A DNA stretch of 64,000 nucleotides from Chloroflexota bacterium (GTDB taxonomy: Bacteria; Chloroflexota; Dehalococcoidia; Lucifugimonadales; UBA3495), in contig JAPPLU010000090.1 in NCBI GenBank assembly GCA_028874075.1, positions 39,360 through 103,359 on the forward strand, written 5' to 3'. The first letter of the stretch is position 1, and each line of letters opens with the position of its first letter. Shown here piece after piece: positions 35,062 through 44,630 of the stretch. Made by a program: the position numbers and the translations under genes. The notes beneath the pieces are model-generated. The model made no database searches. It was not told the origin of the DNA and saw only the letters and a list, made by a program, of their open reading frames with translations.

Positions 35062-35167
35062 GGCAACCCGAGCAGCAATCCGTGGTAATTTCTTGCGACT
35101 TCAAACCACACAGACGAAGGCAAAGCACACCCGGAAACGGGGATTCCCATAAGTTGGTTCCAAACTG

Positions 35168-37807
35168 TCAGTCCTTTCTGCGCGCATCTTCCTGGAGCTC
35201 ATAAAGCTTGTTTATTGCCTCCAGGGGAGTAAGATTCGCCACGTCCAGTTTCAGCACTGCGTCCCTTAGTTGCTGCTCCGGCTGGAAAAGAGACATTTGA
35301 ACTGCCGGCTCTGGTCTTCGCCCCCGCTTGGGGGAACCCCGACCGGCGCCGTTCCTCTCCATGTTATCCAGCACCTCCCAGGCCCGGCTCACTACCGCCT
35401 GGGGAAGGCCTGCCAGCTGGGCTACGTGTACGCCGTAGCTGCGGTCGGCGCCACCGGGTACGATGCGGTGCAGAAATACGACCCTGCCCTCCTCTTCCGC
35501 CACCGCCACGCTGAAATTTCGGACTCCGGGCAGCGTTCGCGCCAGTTCGGTTAACTCGTGGTAATGGGTAGCGAACAGCGACTTACATCCCAAGCGCGGA
35601 TTGTTGTGCAAGTGCTCAATCACCGACTGGGCGATGGACAGGCCGTCGTAAGTGCTGGTCCCCCGGCCAATCTCGTCCAGAATAACCAGGGACCTGGGAG
35701 TGGCCTGATTCAGAATGGACGCGGTTTCCACCATTTCCACCATGAAGGTGGACTGTCCCGTAGCCAGGTCATCTTGCAGCCCGACCCGGGTGAAGATGCG
35801 GTCCACCAGCCCTATGGTAGCCTCATCCGCGGGCACAAAACTGCCTATTTGAGCCATCAGCACCATGATGGCTGCCTGGCGTATATAGGTAGATTTGCCT
35901 GCCATGTTGGGGCCCGTCAGCACCACTATCCGCGCATCGTCGTTGGCCAGGTGAACATCATTGGGAACAAAACTGCTCGACCCCAAATGCCGCTCTACCA
36001 CGGGATGACGGCCGTTCCTAATGTTGATGAGATCTCCTTGATTGATATCAGGACGGACGTACCGGTGCCTGGCGGCCACTTCCGCCAGGGAAGCTATCAC
36101 GTCCACTACTGCGATACCGGCGGCCAGCCTGATGATGCCTTCGGCATACAGGACTATTTGGGCACATACCTGGCGGTAAAGGCTTCTCTCCAGCTCCTCG
36201 ATTCGCTCCTTGGCGTTGAGGACCTGGGATTCATACTCCTTCAGTTCCGGAATTATATACCGCTCTCCGTTTGTCAGAGTCTGACGGCGTATGTAGTCAT
36301 CAGGAACCTGCGCCTGGTTCGACTTGCTCACCTCAAGGTAATACCCGAAGACATGGTTATACCCTACACGCAGGTTGCGAATGCCGGTGCGGTCCCGTTC
36401 CCGTTGTTCTAGCCCAGCAATGAAGGAACGGGCATCGCGAGAGTTCCGTTTCAGATCGTCCAACTCTGGGGAGAAACCGTCTCGAATTACGTTGCCATCT
36501 CCCACACTTCCCGAAGGTTCCTCGTTGATGGCCTCTTCTATCAACTTCGGAACGTCCGGCACGTTTCCCAACTGCCGCCGGAGCCACTCTACTCTACCGG
36601 CTTCGTCATCCTCCAGGGCATTGGTGAGGGGTATTGCCGACTCTATCCCCTGCTTCAGGCCTATCAGGTCGCGGGGCGCCGCCGTCTCGGTCTGCAGCCG
36701 ACCCAGAATTCGTTCCAGGTCAGACACATCTGACAGGGTTTCCCGAATCCTTGCCCGGTTCAGTCCGTCTTTAACGAGGTGTTCGACCCCATTCAGACGG
36801 CTTTCAAGCTCCTTCTCATCCAGCAGGGGCTGCCCCACCCACCTCCGGAGCATTCTACCGCCCATTGGCGTGTGGGTCAGATCCAGGGCCGCGAAGAGGG
36901 AGAGTTCCCGGCTTTCCCAGCGGCCCGCCTGGAACAGTTCCAGATTGCGCCGGGTCTGCGTGTCTAGGGCCATGTACCGTTCCAGCGAGTACACCGACAG
37001 CGCCGACAGCCCGGGGGCGACAGCCTTGTGAGTAAGGGAAAGGTAGTCGACAATAGCGCCGGCTGCCCTAGTTGCTAGTGGCAGGTTTTCGCACCCGAAA
37101 GATTCCAGAGTATGGATACCATAGTGTGACAGCAGCGCATCTCGGGCCATGTCCAGATCGAAAGACACGGGATTTACCTGGACGATGGGCAGGCCCGCCC
37201 CGTGACGCTCTTCCCCTGCTTCTGTGAATTTCAACCTATCTTCTTCAGGCATCCATTCCGGCAGCGTGTCTACGGCGGGAATCAGAATCTCCGCGGGAGA
37301 AATCCGGGCTAGTTCCGGATAAAGGCGGTCCCGACCAAGCTGGGTCGCGCAGAATTCCCCAGTGGTGATATCCACGTAAGCCAAGCCAACCTGGTCTCCC
37401 TGTTCCACCAGGGCTGCCAGGTAATTGTTGGTATCCTCATCCAGCAGGGAAGGCTCGAAAACAGTGCCAGGAGTCACCACCCGCACCACGTCCCGTTCAA
37501 CCAGTCCGCGCGACGTGGCAGGATCGGTGAGCTGCTCGCAAATGGCCACCTTGTGGCCTTTCTTGATCAGGCGAGCCAGGTAGGGCTCCAATGAGTGCGC
37601 GGGAACCCCCGCCATGGGGACCTTAATGTCTTTCCCCATGCTGCGGGAAGTCAGCGTTATTTCGAGGTCCCGTGCGGTTAGTTCGGCGTCGGCGTCAAAG
37701 GTCTCGTAGAAGTCACCCATCCTGAACAGCACTATGGCATCGGGATAGGCGCTCTTGACCTTCAAGTATTGCCGTCGGACCGGCGTCAGCGTCTGGCCTT
37801 TAGTCAA
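35168..37807 (-). CDS. mutS: DNA mismatch repair protein MutS
   Basis: An 879-residue mismatch-recognition ATPase. The N-terminal mismatch-binding domain shows 'LFRMGDFYETF' (F-x-E, about residues 28-36) and 'MAGVPAHSLEPYLARL'. The ATPase domain has Walker A 'TGPNMAGKSTYIRQAA', Walker B 'LVILDEIGRGTSTYDGLS' and 'LFATHYHELTEL', and the C-terminal helix-turn-helix with 'YGVHVAQLAGLPQAV'. The start is TTG at 37807 with GAGG upstream, giving the usual 'TPVRRQYLKVKSAYPD'. Together with mutL it makes the mismatch repair pair. Confidence 0.96.
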   Translation of the reverse strand: MTKGQTLTPVRRQYLKVKSAYPDAIVLFRMGDFYETFDADAELTARDLEITLTSRSMGKDIKVPMAGVPAHSLEPYLARLIKKGHKVAICEQLTDPATSRGLVERDVVRVVTPGTVFEPSLLDEDTNNYLAALVEQGDQVGLAYVDITTGEFCATQLGRDRLYPELARISPAEILIPAVDTLPEWMPEEDRLKFTEAGEERHGAGLPIVQVNPVSFDLDMARDALLSHYGIHTLESFGCENLPLATRAAGAIVDYLSLTHKAVAPGLSALSVYSLERYMALDTQTRRNLELFQAGRWESRELSLFAALDLTHTPMGGRMLRRWVGQPLLDEKELESRLNGVEHLVKDGLNRARIRETLSDVSDLERILGRLQTETAAPRDLIGLKQGIESAIPLTNALEDDEAGRVEWLRRQLGNVPDVPKLIEEAINEEPSGSVGDGNVIRDGFSPELDDLKRNSRDARSFIAGLEQRERDRTGIRNLRVGYNHVFGYYLEVSKSNQAQVPDDYIRRQTLTNGERYIIPELKEYESQVLNAKERIEELERSLYRQVCAQIVLYAEGIIRLAAGIAVVDVIASLAEVAARHRYVRPDINQGDLINIRNGRHPVVERHLGSSSFVPNDVHLANDDARIVVLTGPNMAGKSTYIRQAAIMVLMAQIGSFVPADEATIGLVDRIFTRVGLQDDLATGQSTFMVEMVETASILNQATPRSLVILDEIGRGTSTYDGLSIAQSVIEHLHNNPRLGCKSLFATHYHELTELARTLPGVRNFSVAVAEEEGRVVFLHRIVPGGADRSYGVHVAQLAGLPQAVVSRAWEVLDNMERNGAGRGSPKRGRRPEPAVQMSLFQPEQQLRDAVLKLDVANLTPLEAINKLYELQEDARRKD

Positions 37808-37955
37808 ACTTGAGAAATCCTCGGGTAGTAGATATCTGAAGACATTCTAATGGAAGAGGATGGAATCAACAAAACCAGGCCAGGCGCTCCAGGAGACCAA
37901 GAGCAGCAGCATTCGGGCCCCAATGGGGCAAGAACGGGGTAAATACTCTAAATGG

Positions 37956-37987
37956 AAAAGAAAAGAAGGCGGGCTGCCCCCGCCTTC
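37956..37987 (-). terminator. Rho-independent terminator after the ferredoxin-NADP reductase
   Basis: On the minus strand a perfect 9-bp GC-rich stem (37987-37979 with 37973-37965) and 5-nt loop are followed by TTTTCTTTTCC (37964-37954). It lies 100 nt after the stop of the gene at 38088. Confidence 0.8.
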
Positions 37988-38087
37988 CTTCTAGTATGGA
38001 TTCCCGCCGATTCGGTGTGAACGCCAGGAAAGTTCATCGGCTTGAACTGTTGGATAGCCCCCACCCAGGAATACTTGAGGCCTCCCA

Positions 38088-38867
38088 TTACTCTTTCCAG
38101 AACCGTTCTTCCTTGAACTGCCATCCCTGGGGAGTCACCCGTTCCTTGACGTCCGCAATCATTCCAGGGTGGCCGCAGGTGTAGACCATGGTGTCGTCCT
38201 TGGGCAGGTCAAATTCTTTCAGATACTTTTCTACAAGAGTATTGACCCGGCCCTCATCGCCCTGCCAGCCGTCATTCCGTACGTCAGAAGGACGGCTTAC
38301 AGTGCCCACGTACTTTACACATTCCGGGTGTTCCTCGGCCAGTTGACGCAATTCGGCGTCGTATATCAGTTCATTCTGGAAGCTAGCACCGAACAGCACG
38401 TAGAAATAATGCCCCTGCTCACCCTGGTGAAGGTATTCGCGGATGATGCTTAGGTAAGGCCCCACGCCGGTAACAGTCGCCACCATCAGGTGGTGATGGA
38501 CATTTTCGTTCAGGGTGAATATCCCTTTGGGGCGGGGGCGTATCGACATAGTTTCGCCAACATTCATCCGCCACATCTTGGGCGTCAGCTCTCCATCCGG
38601 CACTAACTCCACAAATATTTCCAGCTGGGACTCAAAGGGAGCGGAAACTATGGAATAGGCCCTTTCCACTCCTTCCCTTCCCAACGTGCAATACTGTCCC
38701 GCCTTGAACTGGAAGGGCCCTTCTTCCGGCTCCAACTTTATGACCATGAGGTCTTCAGAAATGTCCTCACGGTAAGCCAGCCTGGCTTGAGGCAAGCTAT
38801 CTGTGCGATACACCGGCTTGCTCTGCTCTTCTCCCTCGGTCAATACATCCTGTCTCCCGACAGTCAT
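38088..38867 (-). CDS. fpr: Ferredoxin--NADP reductase family protein
   Basis: A 259-residue FAD/NAD(P)-binding reductase. The FAD motif is 'RAYSIVSAPFES' (R-x-Y-S), the pyrophosphate-binding 'GVGPYLSIIREYL' follows, and the NAD(P)-ribose/adenine segment is 'MVYTCGHPGMI' with 'ERFWKE' at the C-terminus, as in bacterial FNRs. It transfers electrons between NADPH and ferredoxin or flavodoxin. It is co-directional with and downstream of nuoG, and ends in a clear terminator. The first 25 residues are a polar extension. Confidence 0.87.
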   Translation of the reverse strand: MTVGRQDVLTEGEEQSKPVYRTDSLPQARLAYREDISEDLMVIKLEPEEGPFQFKAGQYCTLGREGVERAYSIVSAPFESQLEIFVELVPDGELTPKMWRMNVGETMSIRPRPKGIFTLNENVHHHLMVATVTGVGPYLSIIREYLHQGEQGHYFYVLFGASFQNELIYDAELRQLAEEHPECVKYVGTVSRPSDVRNDGWQGDEGRVNTLVEKYLKEFDLPKDDTMVYTCGHPGMIADVKERVTPQGWQFKEERFWKE

Positions 38868-38960
38868 TGCTCACCTCTTCCAACTATTGAAAATAAGCTC
38901 GAATTCTACTTCAATGATATTTGCGTTGTGTCCGTTTCTCACTGGAGCCTGCGGACAGGA

Positions 38961-41795
38961 TTATTCCATCTTCACGACTCTCGCAGGCTCCAGGTCAAGC
39001 CCCGGAACTCTAGCCATTGGGACCGGCTCTGCGGAGTTCTCCAATTCCACCGCCAGTTGCCCGAACAAACCGGTAACGGCTATCACACCTTCAGGCAAGG
39101 ACGAATTCAGTCGCACGATGCCCTTCAGATCTCGGCCCGGGCATTCCACCCTTACCGTGTCTCCTTCGCTGACCTGCCATCTCTGGGCGTCCGTCGCGTT
39201 AAACTCCAAGACCTCCTCCCGAACTATATCGTTTCGCCTGGTGTCTTGCTGCAGTTCGATCCGGTTATCCCGGTCCCGCTGCAGCAGCACCCGTCCTGGA
39301 GCAAGCCGCGCGGGATAGGCAGGGTCGGGTTCAGCATCCACTATCCGGAACTCCGGCGCCACCAGGTTCGCCCTTTCAATGGGAAAGGACTCGGTATACA
39401 GTATTGGCGTTCCCTTGCCCTGGCCTTCGGACACAGGCCACTGAATGCCCTGATGGGCACGGCCGGCGTAGAGCATCTGCGTGGGCTTGGGACTCTCCAG
39501 TCCCGACGTCAACACCAGCGACCCGGCGGCGTCCAGGGCCTGATACGACACTCCGGCATAGGCCGGAACGACCCTGGCGATCTCTTCCATCACCTCGTCC
39601 CCTGTTGAAAAGTGAAAGCCTGTTGCGCCCAGCCGCTGGCCCAATTCCACCAAGAGCCAAAAGTCATCCCTGGCACCACCCGACGGGGACGCGTATGCCG
39701 GCTTTAACCGTTGAATACGCCGCTCCAAATTGGTAAGTGTCCCATCCTTTTCCGCCAAGGTGGAGCGGGGGAGCACCACGTCGGCCACCGGCGCGAACTC
39801 GGACAAGAAGGTATCCGCTATTACAAGGAACTCCAGACCTTGCAGAGCGGACAGCGCATCGCCCAGCCGTCCATTTGTAAGGTTCTGGCTGCCTCCCAGC
39901 AAAACCATTGCCTTGACCTGGCCTTCTGCCGCGGCATCAAGACAGCCTTTTGATCCAATCCCCCTGTCCGACGGAAGGGAGCACTGTAGAATTTCTTCCA
40001 GTTCTGTTCGGGCCCTGTCGTTGCGAGCGGCGCCCCTACCGGGAAGGCGGTTGGCGATGCAACCCACGTCCCATGCCCCCTGTTCGTTTGCGCCCTGCCT
40101 CACCGGGTAAATCCCTGACCCCGCTTCTCCCACGTTGCCCGTCAACAGGACCAGATCCACCAGGGCGCTGGCGCAGTCCCGCTGTAACTCTTGCGCTATG
40201 TTATCCAGCGCGAAGCAAACGGCTGACTTGCCGCTTGCACCGAACAACCTGGCAGCTTCAGCAATGCTCTCTCTCGGCACCTGGGTAACTGAGGCAACCT
40301 CTTCCAGATCCAGGTTGTGCAGGTAGTAGAGGAGAGTAGAAGGGTCTTCACAATGCTCCTCAACCCAGTCTTTTTTGTCGAGCCCCTGGTCAATAATCTC
40401 CCGTAGGATCCCGCCCAGCAGCAGCAATTCCGAACCAGGGGCTGGCCTTAGCCACAGGTCCGCATGGCGGGTGAGCTCAACCTCCCGCACGTCAATCACA
40501 ATCAGCGAGGCTCCGCGCTTCCTCGCAGCCTTGATAGGCAGCGCCACAACATTGTTGTCCTCGGTTACGTTGGCGTTGAAAACCAGGATGCAGTCTGACT
40601 GTTCCAAGTCCCAAATGGAGTTGGTGGCCGCCGCAAAGCCCATTCCCCGCTCCAGGGCCAGGGTCGATTCCGGTTGCAGGTTAGAAAGCACGTCCAGGTT
40701 ATTGGACCCCATCGCCACTCTGGCAAACTTCTGGGCCAGGTATAGCTCTTCATTTGTGCAGTCCGGTGCCGCAAGCAGCGCGAAGGCATCACCTTGATAC
40801 TCCGGCAGCCGGCTCGCGATGAGTTCCAGCGCCTCCTCCCACGTCGCCTCCATTAAGTTCCCATCGCGGCGAATGAGGGGCTGTTTCAGACGGTCATTGC
40901 GGTTGAGAAACTCCAGCCCGAACTTTCCCTTGAAGCAGGCCTGACCGCGATTGGCCGGCGCGTTTAATTCAGGAACTACCCTGATCATTTCCTGGGCATC
41001 GTTCAGTTCCAGATTCAACTGACAGCCCACGGGACAGTGCGGACATATCGTTGGCTCGATCCTTCGGGGCTTCTCCCACTTGTGATCCCGTTCCACCAGG
41101 GCGCCCACCGGGCAAACGTCAATACAAGCCCCACAGAACTCGCACCCAGACTCCAGGAGGGAAGTGCCGAAAGAAGTACCCACCAACGCCTTACCGGACC
41201 GTTCCGTGAAACAGATAGCATCGTCCCCTCGGACCTCCTCGCAGGCCCGCACGCACCGTCCGCAGGCGATGCACAGATTGTAGTCCCGGTCATAAAAGGG
41301 ATCGTTGACTTCCAGGGGCATCTGCTTGTATTTGTAGTTCAGGGGCGACTCCAGCTCCATGCCCAGGTATCTAACGGTGTCCTTGAATTCGCAGCGTTCG
41401 TTCTTGGGACAGGTAACGCAACGGTCGTTGACCGATACATGCCTCAGGCACACGTCGCTGGGTCCGCAGATATCTATCCGATGACATGTAAGGCAGCCAT
41501 TGGGGTGCTCGGCAATGAGCATCTGCATTACGCTTCGGCGCAGTTCAATGACATCGTTTGCCTCGCTGCGCACTCTCATACCGTCGGCCACCGGCAGAGT
41601 ACAAGCAGCCGGATAGCCCCGGCCCCCCTCTACGGATACAACGCACATTCGGCAGGCCGCGAAGGGTTTCATTCCAGGGTGGTAGCACAGGTAAGGGACG
41701 TAGATGCCGGCGTCAATCGCCGCTTCCAGCACCATCTTGCCGGGCTGCGTCTTGATCTCCACGCCATCAATGGAGATGGTAATGTCATCGGGCAT
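38961..41795 (-). CDS. nuoG: NADH dehydrogenase subunit G-like iron-sulfur/molybdopterin-fold protein
   Basis: A 944-residue protein. The N-terminal ferredoxin domain has 'YLCYHPGMKPFAACRMC' and 'YPAAC' for [2Fe-2S]; then a His/Cys segment 'LTCHRIDIC', two 4Fe-4S clusters 'CIACGRCVRACEEV' and 'CEFCGACIDVCPVGAL', and a further 'CPHCPVGCQ' cluster. The rest (about 290-944) is a formate dehydrogenase/NuoG-type fold. Where formate dehydrogenases have the molybdenum-ligand Cys or Sec ('RLCH'-like), this protein reads S-N-L-Q-P, so it should not hold active molybdenum. It is therefore called NuoG-like rather than formate dehydrogenase. It follows nuoF and nuoE. Confidence 0.88.
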   Translation of the reverse strand: MPDDITISIDGVEIKTQPGKMVLEAAIDAGIYVPYLCYHPGMKPFAACRMCVVSVEGGRGYPAACTLPVADGMRVRSEANDVIELRRSVMQMLIAEHPNGCLTCHRIDICGPSDVCLRHVSVNDRCVTCPKNERCEFKDTVRYLGMELESPLNYKYKQMPLEVNDPFYDRDYNLCIACGRCVRACEEVRGDDAICFTERSGKALVGTSFGTSLLESGCEFCGACIDVCPVGALVERDHKWEKPRRIEPTICPHCPVGCQLNLELNDAQEMIRVVPELNAPANRGQACFKGKFGLEFLNRNDRLKQPLIRRDGNLMEATWEEALELIASRLPEYQGDAFALLAAPDCTNEELYLAQKFARVAMGSNNLDVLSNLQPESTLALERGMGFAAATNSIWDLEQSDCILVFNANVTEDNNVVALPIKAARKRGASLIVIDVREVELTRHADLWLRPAPGSELLLLGGILREIIDQGLDKKDWVEEHCEDPSTLLYYLHNLDLEEVASVTQVPRESIAEAARLFGASGKSAVCFALDNIAQELQRDCASALVDLVLLTGNVGEAGSGIYPVRQGANEQGAWDVGCIANRLPGRGAARNDRARTELEEILQCSLPSDRGIGSKGCLDAAAEGQVKAMVLLGGSQNLTNGRLGDALSALQGLEFLVIADTFLSEFAPVADVVLPRSTLAEKDGTLTNLERRIQRLKPAYASPSGGARDDFWLLVELGQRLGATGFHFSTGDEVMEEIARVVPAYAGVSYQALDAAGSLVLTSGLESPKPTQMLYAGRAHQGIQWPVSEGQGKGTPILYTESFPIERANLVAPEFRIVDAEPDPAYPARLAPGRVLLQRDRDNRIELQQDTRRNDIVREEVLEFNATDAQRWQVSEGDTVRVECPGRDLKGIVRLNSSLPEGVIAVTGLFGQLAVELENSAEPVPMARVPGLDLEPARVVKME

Positions 41796-41823
41796 TAATG
41801 ATTCTCCGTCCCTGGTCTAATAC

Positions 41824-43536
41824 CTATCGCCGGCTCAAGCGGGGAGAGAAGTGCGGGACCCGGCAACTGCCGGTAGGGCACCGTTTTTCGACGATGTGGG
41901 CCTCGAACTGCCCCGGGAAGTAACGCAATGCCGAAGCCACCGGATTGAATCCCAGTTGTCCGTGCCCGCAAAGGGAGCCCGCCTGCATGTTTTCCCCGAT
42001 GCTCCGCATCAGCGCCAGGTCGTCAGGAGTGCCTTCAAGCCGGCAGATCCTCTCCAGCACTTCCAGCATGTGACTCATCCCCATACGGCATGGAAAGCAC
42101 TTGCCACAGGACTCGTACTGGCAGAATGCGATCAGTACGCGGGTCAAATCCACCACGCAGGTATCCTCATCCGCGGCAATAATGCCTCCGGAACCCAGGA
42201 TTGCACCTGCGCTGCGAAAAATGTCGAAGTCCAGGACCAGGTCCGCGGCCGCCGCGCTCAACACACCGCCCAATGGGCCACCGGTCTGGATAAAGCTCAA
42301 CTCTTTGCCGCCTGGGACGCCCCCGGCCATCTCATTCAACACCTCATTGAGATTCATCCCCATGGGCACTTCAACCATTCCGGTGTAGTTGAGAGAGCCG
42401 GACAGGCACAGAATCACCGTACCCGTGCTCTTGTCGTGGCCTATGCCAGCGAACCACTCGCCGCCCCTGGCAATTATCTCCGGTACGTAGGCCATAGTTT
42501 TTACGTTATTGATGTTGGTGGGTTTGCCAAACACTCCCACCTGCGCCGGGAAGGGTGGCCGGTACCGGGGCATGGCGCGGCTACCTTCTATTGCCTCCAT
42601 CAGGGCCGTTTCCTCGCCGGAAACATAGGAGTCGCCGGTCAGTGCAACTTCCAGGTCAAAAGTGAAGTCAGTCCCAAGAATTCTATTCCCCAGCAGTCCC
42701 AGTTCGTAGGCCTGTGCAACCGCGGTCTGAGCCCTTTCTATTGGCCCGTCATGGCCGTGGCGGATGAAGATATACCCGTGGTTAGCGCCAGTGGCATAAC
42801 CCGCCAGGATAATCCCTTCCACCACCGTGTGAGGGTCGCTCTCAAGGATTCCCTTGTCATTAAACGCCCCGGGGTCTCCCTCTTCACAGTTGCAGAGGAT
42901 GTATTTCTCGGGAGCGTTAGAACCTGCCAGGAATCGCCACTTGGTACCTGCAGGGAAGGCGGCCCCTCCTCGGCCCCGGAGGCCCGAAGTGTTTACCTCT
43001 TCCAATACCTCGGCCTCGGTCATGTTCGTAAGGGCGCGGTTCAAAGCTCCGTAGCCTCCATTGGCCACGTATTGGTAAATGTCCAGCGGGTCTATGTGTC
43101 CCGCGTTGCGGAGAGCAATTCGTTGCTCTCTCGCTTTCATGGGGTGCTGGTCGAGCGACGGCAGATCGCCCTTTTCCACTTCTCCAATGCGTCCCACAAC
43201 CAGGTCGGCCATTACCTCTCCCTGGCCCAGGTGCCTGGAAACAATTTCCTTAACGTCGTCAGGCCCAACATTGCCGTAAACCACCCGCCCTTGGCCAGGG
43301 ACTTGGACATCGACCATCGGTTCGGCAAAACACAGGCCAAGGCAGCCTACCCTGCTTACCTGGGCGTTGACTCCCTGCGTCTCAAGCTCGGTACTGAACG
43401 ATTCGACTACTTGGTCCGCGCCTGCAGCCTGTCCGCAAAGGGCCGTTCCGACACGAATCCACGGCCTGTCACCGGCGGTCAGCCCTTCCCACCGACGTTG
43501 TGCTTCTTCCTGGATACTAAGAAAGTCAGCAGCCAC
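41824..43536 (-). CDS. nuoF: NADH dehydrogenase subunit F-like (NADH/FMN/4Fe-4S)
   Basis: A 570-residue diaphorase subunit. Residues about 20-110 form a thioredoxin-like [2Fe-2S] domain ('ALCGQAAGAD', 'GCLGLCFAEP'). Then come the FMN region 'SGLRGRGGAAFPAGTKW', 'CNCEEGDPGAFNDK', the nucleotide-contact 'AILGSGGIIAADED', and the cluster N3 ligands 'ESCGKCFPCR' with 'SLCGHG'. The fused N-terminal domain is the form seen in FdsB, HndC and HoxF-type proteins as well as some complex I. GTG start with GGTGG upstream. It oxidises NADH (or reduces NAD). Confidence 0.92.
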   Translation of the reverse strand: MAADFLSIQEEAQRRWEGLTAGDRPWIRVGTALCGQAAGADQVVESFSTELETQGVNAQVSRVGCLGLCFAEPMVDVQVPGQGRVVYGNVGPDDVKEIVSRHLGQGEVMADLVVGRIGEVEKGDLPSLDQHPMKAREQRIALRNAGHIDPLDIYQYVANGGYGALNRALTNMTEAEVLEEVNTSGLRGRGGAAFPAGTKWRFLAGSNAPEKYILCNCEEGDPGAFNDKGILESDPHTVVEGIILAGYATGANHGYIFIRHGHDGPIERAQTAVAQAYELGLLGNRILGTDFTFDLEVALTGDSYVSGEETALMEAIEGSRAMPRYRPPFPAQVGVFGKPTNINNVKTMAYVPEIIARGGEWFAGIGHDKSTGTVILCLSGSLNYTGMVEVPMGMNLNEVLNEMAGGVPGGKELSFIQTGGPLGGVLSAAAADLVLDFDIFRSAGAILGSGGIIAADEDTCVVDLTRVLIAFCQYESCGKCFPCRMGMSHMLEVLERICRLEGTPDDLALMRSIGENMQAGSLCGHGQLGFNPVASALRYFPGQFEAHIVEKRCPTGSCRVPHFSPRLSRR

Positions 43537-43599
43537 TTAACAGCCACCACGCATCTGTTTTTGACCGACAGTCAAAACCTTCTCGCCGGGGAGTGCCAA

Positions 43600-44103
43600 T
43601 CACGCCTCCCCGCCACTCGCCGAATCCAGAGTTTTGGAAACCAGTTCGCGCCCCTTTTCAGGCGTAATGCGGCCTGCAAGGCGGTGGTCTACCGACATGA
43701 CCGGCGCCAATGCGCACGCCCCCAGGCAGGTGTTGTAACGGATCGTAAGCTTGCCATCAGGGGTGTCGCCTTCATCCTCCATACCAGCGGCTTCGAGCAC
43801 CGAAGCGATCACGGGCATCGCGCCAACCAGGTGGCAGGAAGGGCCCCAGCAAACCTCTATTCGGTGCTCACATGGGGGAACAGTACGGAAATTGGGGTAA
43901 AAGGAAACTACGGCCCAGACATCGTTTATGGTCGCCTGATTAAAGGTGGCGACCTCTTCAACGGCTTCCCGGGGGATATAACCTAACTCATCCTCAACAG
44001 CCAACAGGGATGAAAGAATGGTAACGGTAGGTTGAGGCTGATTTTGGACGGCCTTCTTGATTCGCTGCTTCAGCCCATCCATCACTCGGGCCTGTCGGCC
44101 CAT
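43600..44103 (-). CDS. nuoE: NADH dehydrogenase subunit E-like [2Fe-2S] protein
   Basis: A 167-residue thioredoxin-like ferredoxin. The cluster ligands are 'VCWGPSC' (C-x4-C) and 'NTCLGAC' (C-x3-C), separated by about 36 residues, as in NuoE/HoxE. The N-terminal helical part includes 'LLAVEDELGYIPREAVEEVA'. The ATG is 44101-44103. It is the first gene of the nuoE-F-G-fpr operon, 35 kb away from nuoABCDH. Confidence 0.93.
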   Translation of the reverse strand: MGRQARVMDGLKQRIKKAVQNQPQPTVTILSSLLAVEDELGYIPREAVEEVATFNQATINDVWAVVSFYPNFRTVPPCEHRIEVCWGPSCHLVGAMPVIASVLEAAGMEDEGDTPDGKLTIRYNTCLGACALAPVMSVDHRLAGRITPEKGRELVSKTLDSASGGEA

Positions 44104-44171
44104 TACACCTCAAAACAAGGTAGAAATCCGACACCTTGGAGAGTTCGTGAATTCCGTAACAATCTTCCTCG

Positions 44172-44201
44172 ATATTACCACATTGCTGAATTTACGTTCA
44201 A
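44172..44201 (-). promoter_or_regulatory. Promoter of the nuoEFG operon
   Basis: Minus-strand TTGAAC (44201-44196), an 18-bp spacer and TAATAT (44177-44172), with a leader of about 60 nt before nuoE. Confidence 0.55.
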
Positions 44202-44259
44202 CTACACCAAGGGTTCTTTCGGAGTAGTTAGGGCAATGATGGGCAGCCCTGGTACCCAA

Positions 44260-44286
44260 GGTGGTGAGATTGTGGAACCATCCCCG
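44260..44286 (+). repeat. Degenerate copy of the 11.7 kb short repeat
   Basis: GGTGGTGAGATTGTGGAACC and the following 7 bases match 11736-11762 at 24 of 27 positions. The second arm of the palindrome is not preserved. It lies in the gene-free stretch 44202-44570, in which nothing else is recognisable. Confidence 0.5.
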
Positions 44287-44570
44287 GCGTACCATAGACA
44301 GTCTTTTTGCACAGGGTAGAAGGAACACCCGTCAGCAAAGTAAGGCGGATTCAACACGTCCCAGCTCCTGATGACAGGCTTTGCCTCCTTTACCAACCCC
44401 TTCAACCCATCTTCAACTCAAAAACCATGACCCTGTCGCGAAGCCTTCATAGTGAGGATAGTCGCTGAGTGACATCACTCTTCGTCAGGACTGCCCTTGT
44501 GGCCGGCCGGTTCCATTCAAGTCAATTCTGGCGACTGCCGTCTCTTGTACATCATTAGTGTAGCGGCAGC

Positions 44571-44603
44571 AAAAAGAAAGAGAGCGGCAGCCACCGCCCT
44601 CTC
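44571..44603 (-). terminator. Terminator after the second DsbA-family gene
   Basis: On the minus strand GAGAGGGCGG pairs with CCGCTCTC (44603-44594 with 44587-44580, two bases bulged), followed by TTTCTTTTT (44579-44571). It begins 27 nt after the stop at 44631. Confidence 0.65.
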
Positions 44604-44630
44604 CATACTCGCCATTCCTTCGCTGAACCT

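Noticed and set aside
38961..41795. Formate dehydrogenase alpha subunit
   Set aside because: The residue aligned with the molybdenum-ligand Cys/Sec is missing, so NuoG-like is the safer name.
41851..43986. A 711-codon plus-strand frame
   Set aside because: It runs antisense to nuoF and nuoE, which are clearly real; long antisense frames are common in GC-rich DNA. The same applies to 44796-46181, 51713-52942 and 58324-59562.
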